The notes beneath the pieces were generated by a model. It did not search any database and had not been told where the DNA came from. It saw only the letters and a program-made list of their open reading frames with translations. DNA of 64,000 nucleotides. Source: Amaurobius ferox (lineage: Eukaryota > Arthropoda > Arachnida > Araneae > Amaurobiidae). Below are positions 34,403 through 45,353 of the stretch, piece after piece (within the stretch, counting starts at the first letter, position 1; each line of letters opens with the position of its first letter). The position numbers and the translations under genes are program-made. The stretch covers positions 103,356,882 through 103,420,881 of the forward strand of contig OX578152.1 of the NCBI GenBank assembly GCA_951213105.1. Reading direction: 5' to 3'.

Positions 34403-35447
34403 GAAAATCAGATGTAGGCAGCACATGACTTTATATGATGCAATGAATTTACTTTTTTCATGAAAAAATGATGTATAAAATCCAAGTCCAAAGTTTCTAA
34501 TAGTGGATTTTACATTTGGCGTTTTAACGCATGACAACATGTAAAACTATTTCGAAGTACCAGATTGACTTATACTTTACGCAAACTGACAATTATCAAT
34601 ATTGATAGCAACCGCAATAAGCAGTAGAGTCCATATATTAAAATATTTCAATAAGTAATTCATCAATTTGGCGTCATTTTCGTTAACTTGGCGTCATTTT
34701 TGCAATTTAAACGATATTTTAGCTAATTTGGGGGCGAAATGTCGGCATGTTGACGATATCTCGCTAAATGAGTCGCTAAGTTCGCCAAATTTATCGCCAA
34801 GCGTTACAGAAAAAAGAGAGAAAAGAGCATTTTTTATATATAAATGACTGTTGGCAAACTATTACGCGTCAAAATACAAAACTATTAAATACAGTATCTT
34901 CTCTCGTGAATGGAACGAACTAGATCCACGTTGATGATGATAACAATTATACTGCATAATATTACATATGAAGTGAACATACTTCTCAACAGTTAGTATT
35001 TTTATTAATTTCATGTGATGTTTTTGATAAATTAATTTGTAAGTAGTGCAATATCTCGAGAACAGTTTTTGCTAGCGTTCTAAAATGTATGTCATTCATT
35101 TTTTAATGAAAAATTACATAAGACATGTTTATTTAACATTACTGAAGGTTTTGATTTTTTGATGCCTTTTTCAAAATTGCTTTCGAATATTTGGGGGTGT
35201 TCCAAACATTCGATTACGTTTAAAATCAATAGGTATTCATTGATTGTAATTTTTGTACTGACTTTTATTCGAAACTGATCTATCATCTCCACAGACTCAC
35301 GGACACACACACACACATCAAGTCGAAAACGATTGATTCTAGTCCAGGGATGCTTAAATCGTACTTTTCCGTTGAAAACTCGAATTCGAATTTTCGATCT
35401 TGTTTTAATACTTTCCCTATACATTATACTATGTATATAGGGAAAGG
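34403..35447 (-). mobile_element. B-family relative, full length, diverged
   Basis: Runs from AATCAGATGTAGGCAGCACATG through GGCGTCATTT/CGCCAAG blocks, AATATCTCGAGAACAG, TTCGATTACGTTTAAAATC, a short ACACAC run and AAACTCGAATTCGAATTTTC to the hairpin TTTCCCTATACATTATAC..AGGGAAAGG. All parts are present at lower similarity, so it is an older subfamily. Confidence 0.8.
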
Positions 35448-36079
35448 AAAAATGTATCATTTCATGAACTTTCGTTCAGAAGAAATTATTTTATAATTCT
35501 AATTTTTCTAAAAAAGTTCTTCAATTTTATTATCTCAAAAAAGCTTAGTAATATCGATGAATTAAATGCATTTATCTGATTTATGTTAACGTATATAATT
35601 TTAACACCATTTATACACGATTCTTAAAGTCCTCTAACTCGCCCCTCAATTACTTTATGAAGAGTATTTCCATAGAGGGTATATAACCTGCTCATCTTTT
35701 AACTAGGGTTGGCACGATAAGAGCAAAAGTGAATTGCGAATCTGTTCTGTGAATTAGTTGAGCATTTAATTACTGTTTATTGCACGTGACAGTTTTCTCG
35801 TGATTTTATTGGATAGCTAGAGAATAGCTAGAGAATAGCTAGAGATAGATAGCTGTTTACTGTAGACGATAGTTGTATCGTGAATATGTTGAATAGTTTA
35901 AGAATTACTAGCTTTTTATTGTTCCTGTTATCCAGAGATATTGTTTAGTTATCCATAAATTCGGACTTGTCTTTGTGTTAGGAAAATACACCCACGATTT
36001 CAAAGGATACGTCGTAAAAATAGAATAACATTAAAGCATAGAAAATTGCCCAGTTTTTATTTTATTTTTTTCGATACTG
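35448..36079. other. Spacer
   Basis: A short AGAATAGCTAG repeat lies at 35815-35855. No gene is assigned. Confidence 0.35.
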
Positions 36080-36340
36080 ACTTTGAAAAAAAAATTTGGA
36101 ATTAGAAACCTTAAAAACATTTGACTGTGGGGATAAGAGGAAATACTTTACTAACTGTTCACAAAGAATTGAAATAGCATCAGATAAAAATGAATGTTAT
36201 GTTTTTGTCAGCTACGTTTTGTGTGGAAGAATAAAAGGAAACAGAAGGCGGAAATTGATTCTTTTGGAAATGTAAAATGCAAATCAGCAAAAAGAGTGGA
36301 AAATTTCTAAGCACGTTTTCCTATTTTATTCAGATTTTTT
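36080..36340 (+). repeat. H-family repeat, copy 5
   Basis: TTTGTCAGCTACGTTTTGTGTGG and GGAAATTGATTCTTTTGG blocks match the family. It is interrupted on the right by a B element. Confidence 0.45.
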
Positions 36341-36355
36341 AAGGTTCCATATATT

Positions 36356-37275
36356 AAAAAATCTGATGTGGGCAACACATGACTTTCCCTATATAATGTA
36401 ATGAATTTACTACTTTTACAGTAAAAAAAATAGGTTTTTCTTATAGTAGATACTAATATTCTTTCCAAGATATTGAATTTTCGACAATGAGTCGTCATTT
36501 TCATTGATTTAGCGTCATTTTTATCCATTTGGCGAGATTTTCGTTAATTTGGCAACATTTCAAAATGTCGCCAAGTTGGCGACATTCCGCCAAATTCGTC
36601 GCCAAAATCTCGCCAAGCGTTATGCAGTAAGAAATAAGTTAGTTTTACAGCAGATAAATGACTATTGGAGTTCAAATACAAAAGTATTACTCAAAGTACC
36701 TTTTTTCATAAATGGAACGAGCTAGATCCACGAGAATGATGTCACTCAATTTATCGCATGATATTACATATGAAAAGTGAACATGTTTCTCAATAGGAAA
36801 TATTGTTTTTTATTTTATATGACTTTTTGATAGTTTTTTTGAAAAATGTGCAATAAATCGAGAATCGTTCATGTTAGCATTCTAAAATTTATGTCAATCG
36901 TTTTCTAATGAAAAATTACATAAGAAATGTCTATTTGTGCAACTTTATTAGAGGTTTTGATTTTTTGACGATTTTTTCAACATTTCACTCGAAAATTTAG
37001 GTGGGTTCTGGACATTCGATTGCGTATAAAAACAATAGGCTTCCAGTGTTTACGGATTGTAATGTTTGTACCAAATTTAGTTCGAATCGATCTATTCGTT
37101 CGTCAGTTATCGTCTCCACAGACTCACTAACACACAGACACACACAGACATCACTTCAAAAATGTTTGATTCGTGATCAGGGATGCTTGAAACGTGTTCT
37201 CCCGACGAAAACTCGAATTCGAATTTTCGACCCCGTCACAATACTTTCCTTATACATTATATATATAAGGAAAGT
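36356..37275 (-). mobile_element. B-family element, complete
   Basis: All family blocks are in order. The perfect 17-bp palindrome is here GTCGCCAAGTTGGCGAC at about 36568. The AC microsatellite is very short (ACACACAGACACACACAG). Confidence 0.85.
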
Positions 37276-37435
37276 AAAAAGGAGGAATCCTATAAATGAA
37301 CCAATTGTGTCTGTCTGGAACTGCTGTGTTCTAACCCGTTCATTAGTGGCCCAATAGCAATACACTTATAAAAATCCAAATAATTTTAATTCTAGAGAGT
37401 GCAGAGTTAACTTCGAGGTAAGAGCTTTTAATTTC

Positions 37436-37507
37436 GTCCCAGTAGCTCAACGATAGAATGTCGGCTGTCCAGAACAAAGATCCGTGGTTCGATTCTCGGT
37501 TGAAGCA
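37436..37507 (+). other. tRNA-like repeat unit, copy 1
   Basis: A tRNA-sized stretch has a box A-like TAGCTCAACGATAGAATG and a box B-like GGTTCGATTCTC. It shares about 30 bp of upstream sequence (GGTAAGAGCTT..AATTTC) with 55048-55119, which argues for a dispersed tRNA-derived element rather than two independent tRNA genes. D-stem pairing is broken here, so function as tRNA is unlikely. Confidence 0.6.
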
Positions 37508-37859
37508 GTAGGGCTTTTTTGACAACTGTGTTCCCCTTTGACGAGAAGAAGTGGCGTGCCGTGAAGTAGCGTACCAAGAAGTAGTTTACATTTTGTAAAG
37601 AAATTTACAAAAAATATAAAATTGAATCAATATAGGCCAAAATAAAAGCGCTAAAATTTTATGGGAAGACATAACCCTTACTACTTATAGTCTCGTAGAT
37701 TAGAAAATATACCCGTGTATTAGTAGTACACGTACTACAATATAGGTATGAATTTCAACAATTTTTGCGAAAATAAAACAGATGTCCTAATAAAATGAAA
37801 TTATCAATGATCACTGTAATCTTTAAAACCTTAAGTCCGTAATTGATCAGTCAAATATG
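37508..37859. other. Spacer
   Basis: Short AAGTAG direct repeats near 37545-37590. Nothing else is recognised. Confidence 0.35.
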
Positions 37860-38110
37860 CAATTTCTATTATTTTATATACATTTCTTTATTATTTAAAT
37901 TGGAAAATATTTAATAAAAATCGTCTGCAGCATAAACACATTTGATTTAAATCCGTTGCTTAGTGACATGATATAATTTTCTTCAAAAGAAAATTCGGGG
38001 AAATATCGTCTACATAATACTATGACTTTGGGAATTTTAACTGTGTGCTCCCATAATGATGAAGCAAACAGACAGACAAATTTTCAATTTTATTTATAGA
38101 TTATCTCCAA
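37860..38110 (+). mobile_element. D-family repeat, copy 3
   Basis: Contains CACATTTGATTTAAATCCG, TTGCTTAGTGACATGATATAA, GATGAAGCAAACAGACAGAC and TTTTCAATTTTATTTATAG in the order of copy 1. Confidence 0.55.
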
Positions 38111-38189
38111 AATGCTCGTTCATAAATCCTCTCCAAAATAGTGAAAATCCAATGTTTGACCCATCACAATAGATTTTCACCTATATAAT

Positions 38190-38790
38190 AGATGTTTAAC
38201 GTGTTTTTGTATTCCCAACCTCTCCGGAACCTAGTTGACTGAATCATTGAACAATTATAATATCGACCACGGAACAAAAACTATCGTAGCCATATTTTCG
38301 ATTCCTATATTCCCACGGGGATTGAGAAACTGGGAAGAGGAATCGGAAAATATTTCGAAGCCCCCTCCCCCAGAAGCCTGACTTAGAAGGCTCAATCTTT
38401 GCACACTCATAATATCGATAGAACCTAACGGAACCAAATTTTTGGATTCTCACCGGGGGCGGAAAAATATCAGGGTTTACAAAATTTTTCCAGACTTTTC
38501 ACAATCTCTCCCGGTAACTAGAAGGCTGCATCTTTGCACATTTTGTGCATCGTCCACAGAACAGAAACTAACGGAATCATATTACATATGTCCCACCTGA
38601 GATCAGAGAAAATGGGGTTTCTTTCAAAGTCATTCCAGACCATTAAAATATTCTCCCTGTGACCTTGAATGCCGATACATTGCACACTTATGGTATCATA
38701 ACCACAGGATAAAATCAAACTAAGCCAATTTTTGATTAAGATGCCAAATGTCTTCTTTTTTATTCTACTCCAATTGTCCATCTAAAGGTA
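38190..38790. repeat. Diverged tandem repeat of about 120-150 bp
   Basis: Four related stretches contain a CTTTGCACA or ATTGCACAC word, a TAATATCGA or TGGTATCAT word and AACTAACGGAATCAT/AACCTAACGGAACCA. The short minus-strand frames are not recognised proteins. Confidence 0.5.
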
Positions 38791-39089
38791 CATCCAGTGT
38801 TTCTTAGGCATATATTCGGGGGACCTTGCCCCCTCCCCCTCTTGGAGACGATTATTCGCGCCTCGGAGACGTTTTATACTAACTTATTTTCTTATTTGTG
38901 TGACAACATTTAGATATATTTATGTAATACAAATAGAAAACTTGTCCCCTCCTACAATCTCAATTGCCTACCCTCCCCCCCCCCCCTTGCCAAAAAGTCC
39001 TGAAAGACTGCTTAGGTACATCAAAGGCGCCATACATTTTTAAACAATATAAAATATGTTGTTTTATGTTGTTTAACAAAGTGTGCAAA
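38791..39089. other. Spacer with C-runs
   Basis: CCCCTCCCCCTC at 38830 and a C-run near 38977-38990. No gene is seen. Confidence 0.35.
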
Positions 39090-39632
39090 ACAACAACATA
39101 AAGCTGTGCAACCATGAAGGTAAAAGTAAAGAGTTGAAACTTCATATTAAGAAAAAACACCAATATCGTTTTAAACAATAATTCAGGTGGCGCTAGGGTA
39201 AGATAAGTAGTATTTCTATGGTGAAAGGCCGAAAATATTTATTGAAACTGCCAATTTTGTAAAAAATAAATTATTAGCGCAATGCAAAGTTGAACTGAAA
39301 CAATAAAGAATATTCCTACGTATTCAAAGTTATTTTACCTTTCAATTTATTTTTATCTCCATATATTCTATATTCTACCCAACAACATATACTACAACTA
39401 TGAAAAAATTCTGGTTATTTATACCCATAGTAGAGAACCTTTAATTTAAAAAATAATCAAAAATGCATATAATAAATACTACGCCTTTATGTTGTGCCGA
39501 CTAACAATAACAGCTACTTTACTAACGCTAGCGACACCTAGATATAATTCTCAAAGCATTATGGTATTTTCAAACATTTCTCCCATAAGAGTTTTATCTC
39601 CTTCTTTCTAACTCCATGGTTACAACTATATT
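39090..39632. repeat. G-family repeat, copy 2
   Basis: CAGGTGGCGCTAGGGTAAGATAAG, ATTCCTACGTATTCAAAG, GCTAGCGACACCTAGATATAA, TTCTCAAAGCATTATGG and CTTTCTAACTCCATGG. The last blocks also occur near 14570-14640 and, inverted, near 5470-5570. Confidence 0.6.
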
Positions 39633-39758
39633 ACTTTCCTTATATACATAATGTATAAGGAAAGTATTGTGATGGGGTCGAAAATTCGAATTCGAGTTTA
39701 CGACAGGAGAGCACGTTTCAAGCATTCCTGATAACGAATCGAACATTTTTTGAAGTGA

Positions 39759-39814
<56 letters not shown>

Positions 39815-40821
39815 TATGTGTGTGTGTGCGTGTGTGTTGAAACCCAGACCGTCCGACCTACCAGAAAAGTGTAAGGTAACTGTTTGGACGGTCGGAAAGT
39901 GCCACCCAATTTAGACCGGAACCCAGTGGGGGAGGCATCCACAGGGACCTTACCCTCCTTCCCCTACCACCAATCTCTCGGAAGGACTTTCGGACTTTCG
40001 GTGTGTGTGTGTGTGTGTGAAAGTATGTGTATTTGTGTGTGTGTGTGAGTCTGTGGAGACGATATTTCACGAACGAATGGAACGATTCGAATAAAATTTG
40101 GTACAAAAATCACAATCCGTGAATACTGGAAGTCTATTGTTCTTAAACGCAATCGAATGTTCAGAACCTCCCTAAATTTTCGAGTGAAATATTGGAAAAA
40201 TCATCAAAAAATCAAAACCTTTAATAAAGTTACGCAAATAAACATTTCTTATGTAATTTTTCCTTAGAAAACGATTGACATGGAATTTAGAACGCTAGAG
40301 TAAACCGTTATCGAGATATTGCACATTTTTCAAATAAATTTATTAAAAAATCCCATATATTAAAAAAATATATACTAACTGTTGAGAAACATGTTCACTT
40401 TTCATATGTAATATCATGCGATAAATTGGGTGACATTATTCTCGTGGATCTAGCTCATTCCATTCATGAGAAAAGATACTTTGAGTAATACTTTTATGTT
40501 TGAACGCCAATAGTCATTTCTCTGCTATAAGAATAACTTATTTCTCCTTCCATGACGCTTGGCGATATTTTGGCGACGAATTTGGCGGAAAGTCGCTAAC
40601 TTGACGACTTTTTGAAATGTTGCCAAATTAACGAAAATATCGCCAAATGGATAAAAATGACGCTAAATCAATGAAAATGACAACCAATTGACGAAAATTC
40701 AATATCTTGGAAAGAATATAAATAAGTACTATAAAAATAAACTATTTCTTTTTATTGTAAAAATAGTACATTCATTGCATTATATAAGGAAAGTCATGTG
40801 TTGCCCGCATCAGATTTTTTT
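39633..40821 (+). mobile_element. B-family element with nested SINE
   Basis: A complete copy from the hairpin TTTCCTTATATACATAATG to the 3' end ATGTGTTGCCCGCATCAG. A SINE fragment at 39838-39998 splits its TG microsatellite, which is present on both sides. Confidence 0.85.
39838..39998 (-). mobile_element. SINE fragment inside a TG microsatellite
   Basis: Inverted body and tail: AAACCCAGACCGTCCGACC, TTTGGACGGTCGG, CCACCCAATTTAGACCGG, ACCAATCTCTCGGAAGG. The tail stem pairs GACCGTCC with GGACGGTC perfectly. Confidence 0.85.
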
Positions 40822-41262
40822 AAGTATTAGTTTACGTGTTTCTGACAGGCTTAAATACATTATATTCAGTATCCCACAAAAATAAAATTTTTGAGCGCCA
40901 ATCCACAGTCCGGCTAAGATAAATGTTCCGTTCCTAGTATTACAGGATACCTCGAAAAACAGGTCTATTTTTTTTTTTCAAAAAACTGTAAAGACGGTAT
41001 ATACGCATTCTTACTTGATTTATGTATTTGTTTATTTCGCTGCAGCATGCTCTATTTTAGGGACATTCTCTGGAAATTGAAAAAATGAATTCAGCTTCTG
41101 ATTTATCGTTTTCCGTTTTGACGCTCATGACAGTTTCATCAGGAAGGATGGAATGGAATGAATTTATGAGAGATTTCTCATGACTGGGAACTTAGCAATT
41201 GTTGTTAACTGCTCATAAGTCCAATTGTTCACTTTCCATATCGTTTCTCTAGTACATTAATT
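40822..41262. other. Spacer; F-type repeat at about 40960-41160
   Basis: TTGATTTATGTATTTGTTTA and the block with ATTCTCTGGAAATTG and TTATCGTTTTCCGTTTTGACG occur inverted near 50180-50340, marking a dispersed repeat. Confidence 0.45.
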
Positions 41263-41270
41263 CTCTAGTA

Positions 41271-41913
41271 CAGTGGTTCCCAAACTGGGGTCCCCGGAGC
41301 CCTGGGGGGCCGTGACATGGTTTTAGGGAGTCCGCGAACAACACGAACGATAGTTAAACGAATCAATAGTTAGCTTTATAAAAAATAAAATTCATTATTT
41401 TTCTCCTCTCTTTTTTTAATTTTATTTTTTTAAATAAAATAATAATGAACTTTTTTTCTAAATAACTTTGAATTAGATTGAACGATAGTTTAACGAATCA
41501 ATAGTTAGCTTTATAAAAAATAAAATTCATTATTTTTCTCCTCTCTGTTTTTAATTTTATTTTTTTAAATAAAATAATAATGAACTTTTTTTCTAAATAA
41601 CTTTGAATTAAATACATTAATGAAATTAATTTCAAACAGATAGATTATATCTTCAAACAGAATTAAATTGGGAGTAGGTTTCGTTTTGGCACATTGCCAT
41701 GATTAACGGTGACGATACTCTGATGTAGCTCGGACGTCGAAGCACTTGTAACACGAGCATTAATACTACTAGAGACCGGAAGACGTCAGCTTTGAATAGA
41801 GGGGGCGTAGCGAACGTCTCCCGCCTCTCCCCTTGCAATATGGTTTTAAGGGGTCCGCGAATTTTTTTTTTCTCTGAGGGGGGTCCGCGGACCGGAAAGT
41901 TTGGAAACCACTG
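41271..41913. mobile_element. hAT-like MITE with 8-bp target duplication
   Basis: CAGTGGTTCCCAAACTGGGG on the left and its imperfect inverse ending AAACCACTG on the right are flanked by CTCTAGTA on both sides (41263-41270, 41914-41921). The 8-bp duplication and CAGTGGTT ends are typical of hAT. Inside, a unit of about 135 bp starting GAACGATAGTTTAACGAATC is duplicated in tandem (41345 and 41480). There is no transposase. Confidence 0.9.
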
Positions 41914-41944
41914 CTCTAGTACATAATCAAGAACATTAAATTAA

Positions 41945-42166
41945 CAGGATGCAATAGATAGGACATTTGCTACGCATGGATGGCAACAGAACCACAAAGA
42001 AAAATTTTATGTCCACACCGATACGGAAAAGACCTTGAGGAAAACCGAAGTTGAGATGGATCAATTGTGTGGATAACGACGTTAAGGTATTAAAGTTTAA
42101 AAATTGGTGAAACATTGCTGCAATGGGAATCGCTTTGAAGAATATCATAGAAAGGGACAAATTGTC
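41945..42166 (+). pseudogene. LINE reverse-transcriptase ORF, C-terminal scrap
   Basis: One plus-strand frame reads IGHLLRMDGNRTTKK, then IRKRP, a stop, GKPKLRWINCVDNDVKVL, and NW, a stop, NIAAMGIALKNIIERDK. This matches the C-terminal tail of non-LTR retrotransposon ORF2 proteins (pattern GHVxRMxxxRxPK ... GRPxxRWxDxVxxD), downstream of the reverse transcriptase domain. Three stops fit TGG/CGA decay. It is bounded by the hAT MITE on the left and a mariner on the right, which probably cut it up. No upstream RT domain is present. Confidence 0.75.
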
Positions 42167-42175
42167 ATTGATATA

Positions 42176-43104
42176 ACACTTCACTCAATAAGTCTGCGGT
42201 CTGACACATATATGGCAACACTGTTGACAGACCCATATGATTTCTGGATAGTATCAACATTTAAACGACAGGTGTCAAAATTTCATGACATTCTAACAAT
42301 TAGTTTATAGGTTACAGTGGTTTTAGTGACCCCAGTTTTGTACTTTTCAAAACAATGAATAAAAAAGAATTTCGTGTGTTGATTAAACATTGTTGTTTGA
42401 TGGGGAAAAATACTTTTGAAGCCAAACAGTGGCTTGATAAGAGTTATGGATACTCTGCACCAGGGAAATCAACTATTATTGACTGGTATGCAGAATTTAA
42501 ACGCCGTCGTACAAACACCGATGATGCTGAACGCTCTGGTCGCCCAGAATCGGCAGTTGTTCCGGAAAACATAAAAAAAGTCCACAAAATAGTTTTGAAA
42601 GACCGTAAAGTGAAGTTGCGTGAGATAGCTGACACCTTAAAGATATCATAAGGTAGTGTGTTTACAATTTTACACGAAAATTTGAGAATGCGTAAGTTGC
42701 TTTCGAAGTGAGTGCCGCGTTTGCTCACACAGGACCAAAAACAACAAGACATGCCCCGTGTCACAAGTCGATGAAAACGATGGTTAAATTATATGAATTA
42801 CGCTTCGAATTGCTTCCTCACCCACCGTACTCTCCAGATCTAGCCCTCTGCGACTACTGGCTTTTTGCAGACATCAAAAAGATGCTCCAGAGAAAGAAAT
42901 TTGGCTCAAATGAAGAAGTGAGTGCCGAAACTGAGGCCTATTTTGGGAGCAAAGACAAATAGTTCTATAAAAAATGCATCGAAAAGTTAGAGGAGCCTTG
43001 GAATGAATGTATCACTCTTGAAGGAGAGTATGTTGATGAATAAAGTCGAATTTCTAAAAAAAAAATTGTTTTTCTTAGTTAGACCGGAGACTTATTGAGT
43101 GATG
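42176..43104 (+). mobile_element. Mariner element, internally deleted
   Basis: Terminal inverted repeats share CACTCAATAAGTCTSCGGTCT and lie next to TA on the right (43105). An intact mariner is about 1.3 kb; this one is 0.93 kb because the transposase core is missing. The left boundary is approximate. Confidence 0.85.
42355..43043 (+). pseudogene. Mariner transposase with deleted catalytic core
   Basis: The N-terminal 98 codons are open. They encode the paired helix-turn-helix DNA-binding region, starting MNKKEFRVLIKHCCLMGKN, with WYAEFKRRRTNTDDAERSGRP as the usual linker to the second helix-turn-helix. After a stop at 42649 the frame continues GSVFTILHENLRMRKLLSK. Then DQKQQ is joined directly to APCHKS, removing about 150-180 residues with the first catalytic Asp and most of the second motif. 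The third motif PPYSPDLALCDYWLF remains, and the end reads LEGEYVDE. The intact DNA-binding part could still bind the ends, but no active enzyme can be made. Confidence 0.9.
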
Positions 43105-43275
43105 TAGTAGAACTTGATAATTTGCCCGTCTAATTTTGCATTGTAATAGCCTTCAATTTAAATGTCTTGCTCATGTTTTTATGTTGATACATTATCGTGT
43201 TTGGTGTAACGATTTGTAATATACAAATTATGCCTATCAGTGTGGATAGTATTTAAGCTTGTTGGTACAATTTTC
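43105..43275. other. Spacer, possibly Penelope-like 3' flank
   Basis: AT-rich sequence leading into the hammerhead-like motif. No frame is recognised. Confidence 0.3.
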
Positions 43276-43346
43276 ATATATTGCCACTGAGGGATGCCCG
43301 GAAGCGCTCTGGATTTTAATCTATGTGTACGTCTATTGAATGTTTA
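43276..43346 (+). ncRNA. Decayed hammerhead-like motif
   Basis: TTGCCACTGAGGGATGCCCGGAAGCG resembles the 62780 motif (TTGCCACTGATGAAGGGC..CCCGAATG) but lacks the full CTGATGA core. This is probably an inactive remnant of a Penelope-like element. Confidence 0.3.
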
Positions 43347-43560
43347 TTAACACTAGAACGGCGGAAGCTGTCATTTTGACGGCATAATTACTTTAAGAAA
43401 AGATTCCTCCAAAACGGCTAATCCCAACCCATTGAAATTTCATGACTTTTCTTATTTTCTTAAAGTTATTGAAAACGCAGAAGAAAACTATTCCAGGTTT
43501 TATAATAAGAGAACAAATCAACGATCTTCCTAGAACGACGGCAGCTGTCAGAGTAGTTAT
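43347..43560 (+). mobile_element. piggyBac-like terminus fragment
   Basis: TTAA is followed by CACTAGAACGGCGGAAGCTGTC, a piggyBac-type end. A second similar word CCTAGAACGACGGCAGCTGTC lies at about 43529 in the same direction. No opposite end was found. Confidence 0.4.
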
Positions 43561-43669
43561 GCGGTCAAAATGTCTGTTGGACCTATGGAAATATAAATAA
43601 ATAATAACACCCAATTAGTTTTGGATTGAATCCGGGTTAAAAAAACGAAATGCATTGAACCCTATGGGA

Positions 43670-44760
43670 CCTACTTTTTAAAAAAAAATTTAAACGAATT
43701 TAAAATTCACAAATTGCTTCGAAAGTTTTAGAAAATATTTAAATTATCCCATAAAAAACATGAAAACAATTTCAGCAAAATATATTCGATAGTTTTTTAA
43801 ATAAAAATTAAAATAATAATTACACCCAAATTATACGAAGAGATCACGTTACCCACTTCAAAAAAAAAAAAAGGCATCCATCTTATGTCAAAATCGTGAT
43901 TTTTAAAGTTCTTTTTAATTTATATTTAGTGTTGTATCAGTCCAAAAACTGCTTTATTTTTGTTTAATTTCTGTGCATCTATATTTTAAAACAACGCAAT
44001 TACAATATATTTGAGTTTAAATGATCATCAAACTTTGATTATTTCTACAACGAGACCTGATTTTACTTATGGAGAATGTAAACAAATAAAGATGTAGGAT
44101 GAGTTGTATAAGAATTGCTGAATTTCTTTAACGCAAAATTATTTACCTCTGGAGTCTGCAATATAGCTGATATGAATGAAACATTCATTGATTTTACATA
44201 GAGAAGCCGATGATTTTTTCGATAAAGTTTCAAGTATAGAGTTAAATTACTTGTACCTCCATGGTTTTAAGTTTTTACATAAATTATTGTAGTATTGTGA
44301 TGAATGAAAGGAATGGAATAAAAGTGTATGAATGAAATATTTACAGATTTTGCATAGAGAGCTAGTCGATTTATATTTCAATGGCGTCATTTGATTAATC
44401 AATGACGTCATTTGAATAAAGTTCATTTTTTTCGATAAATTTAAGTTTTCAAATATAATAAATTACTGTATTATTGTGATAATTTTAAAAATATTACCGC
44501 TGAATATGTATTGCATTTTAGAGATGTTTAAACCAGGCAATTTATATTTCAATGACGTCATTTGAATAAAGTTCATTTTTTCAATGAACTTTTAAATTTT
44601 CAAATATAATAAATTAATATAGTATTGTGATAATTTTTTAAATACTACCGCTGAATGTATCGCATTTTAGAGATGTTTAAATAAAATTACATTTCAGTTG
44701 GAAAGTGTTTCATAATCAATGCTTTATGCATGATTGATCTTTCTTATTTCAAATTTTGCA
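43670..44760 (+). repeat. E-family repeat, copy 1
   Basis: Inverted partner of 50510-51615, sharing for example AATTCACAAATTGCTTCGAA, ATATATTTGAGTTTAAATGATC, CTCTGGAGTCTGCAATATAG and ATGTATCGCATTTTAGAGATG. About 1.1 kb long, with no recognised protein. Confidence 0.75.
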
Positions 44761-44879
44761 GGAAAAATGTTAAAAAAATCTCTATCGTCTAAACGACTAT
44801 AAATGCTTTGATAATGTTTGTTGCACAGATATTGCATCACTGTTAATTTTCACTGCTGTTTCTCTCATTTTAAATAAGA

Positions 44880-45353
44880 ATGGAATGATGACCTGATAAA
44901 AATTTTGTGTGAGTCATGAACACAAATTGTATCGCGGCTATTTTTCACTACAATGTTTAAAACTGTTAAGTTTCGTGATCATTGTGATCTATAAACGATC
45001 CCTTTTATACATAATTGTGTCAAATTTTGTCCTATGCTGCCATGTTAAGAAAATACAAAATTTCGAATAAAATTCGATGTTTTCTCTCAAATTTCGAAAT
45101 ACTTTTTCTAGTTCTAGATTTTTTATTATCAAATCCTAATAAAAAGATTCGTGAAAATCCATTAATATTTCTGGCATCTATCGTGCACACAAGAAATCGA
45201 CCACAGACAGGCGACAGATGGCCATTACTCTAAAAATAGTCAAAACATGTTCAGGAGGTCCTAAATCATATATTTTGTATCAAAATTTCGAAATAGAAGA
45301 TTTTCTTGAAAACAATAATTTTTCTACACTATATTCTATAGTATGAGAAAGTA
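44880..45353 (-). mobile_element. C-family element, copy 2
   Basis: Matches 13347-13992 in ordered blocks. It ends with a hairpin-like ACTATATTCTATAGT and GAGAAAGT, then abuts an A element, the same junction type as the A and B arrays. Confidence 0.65.
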
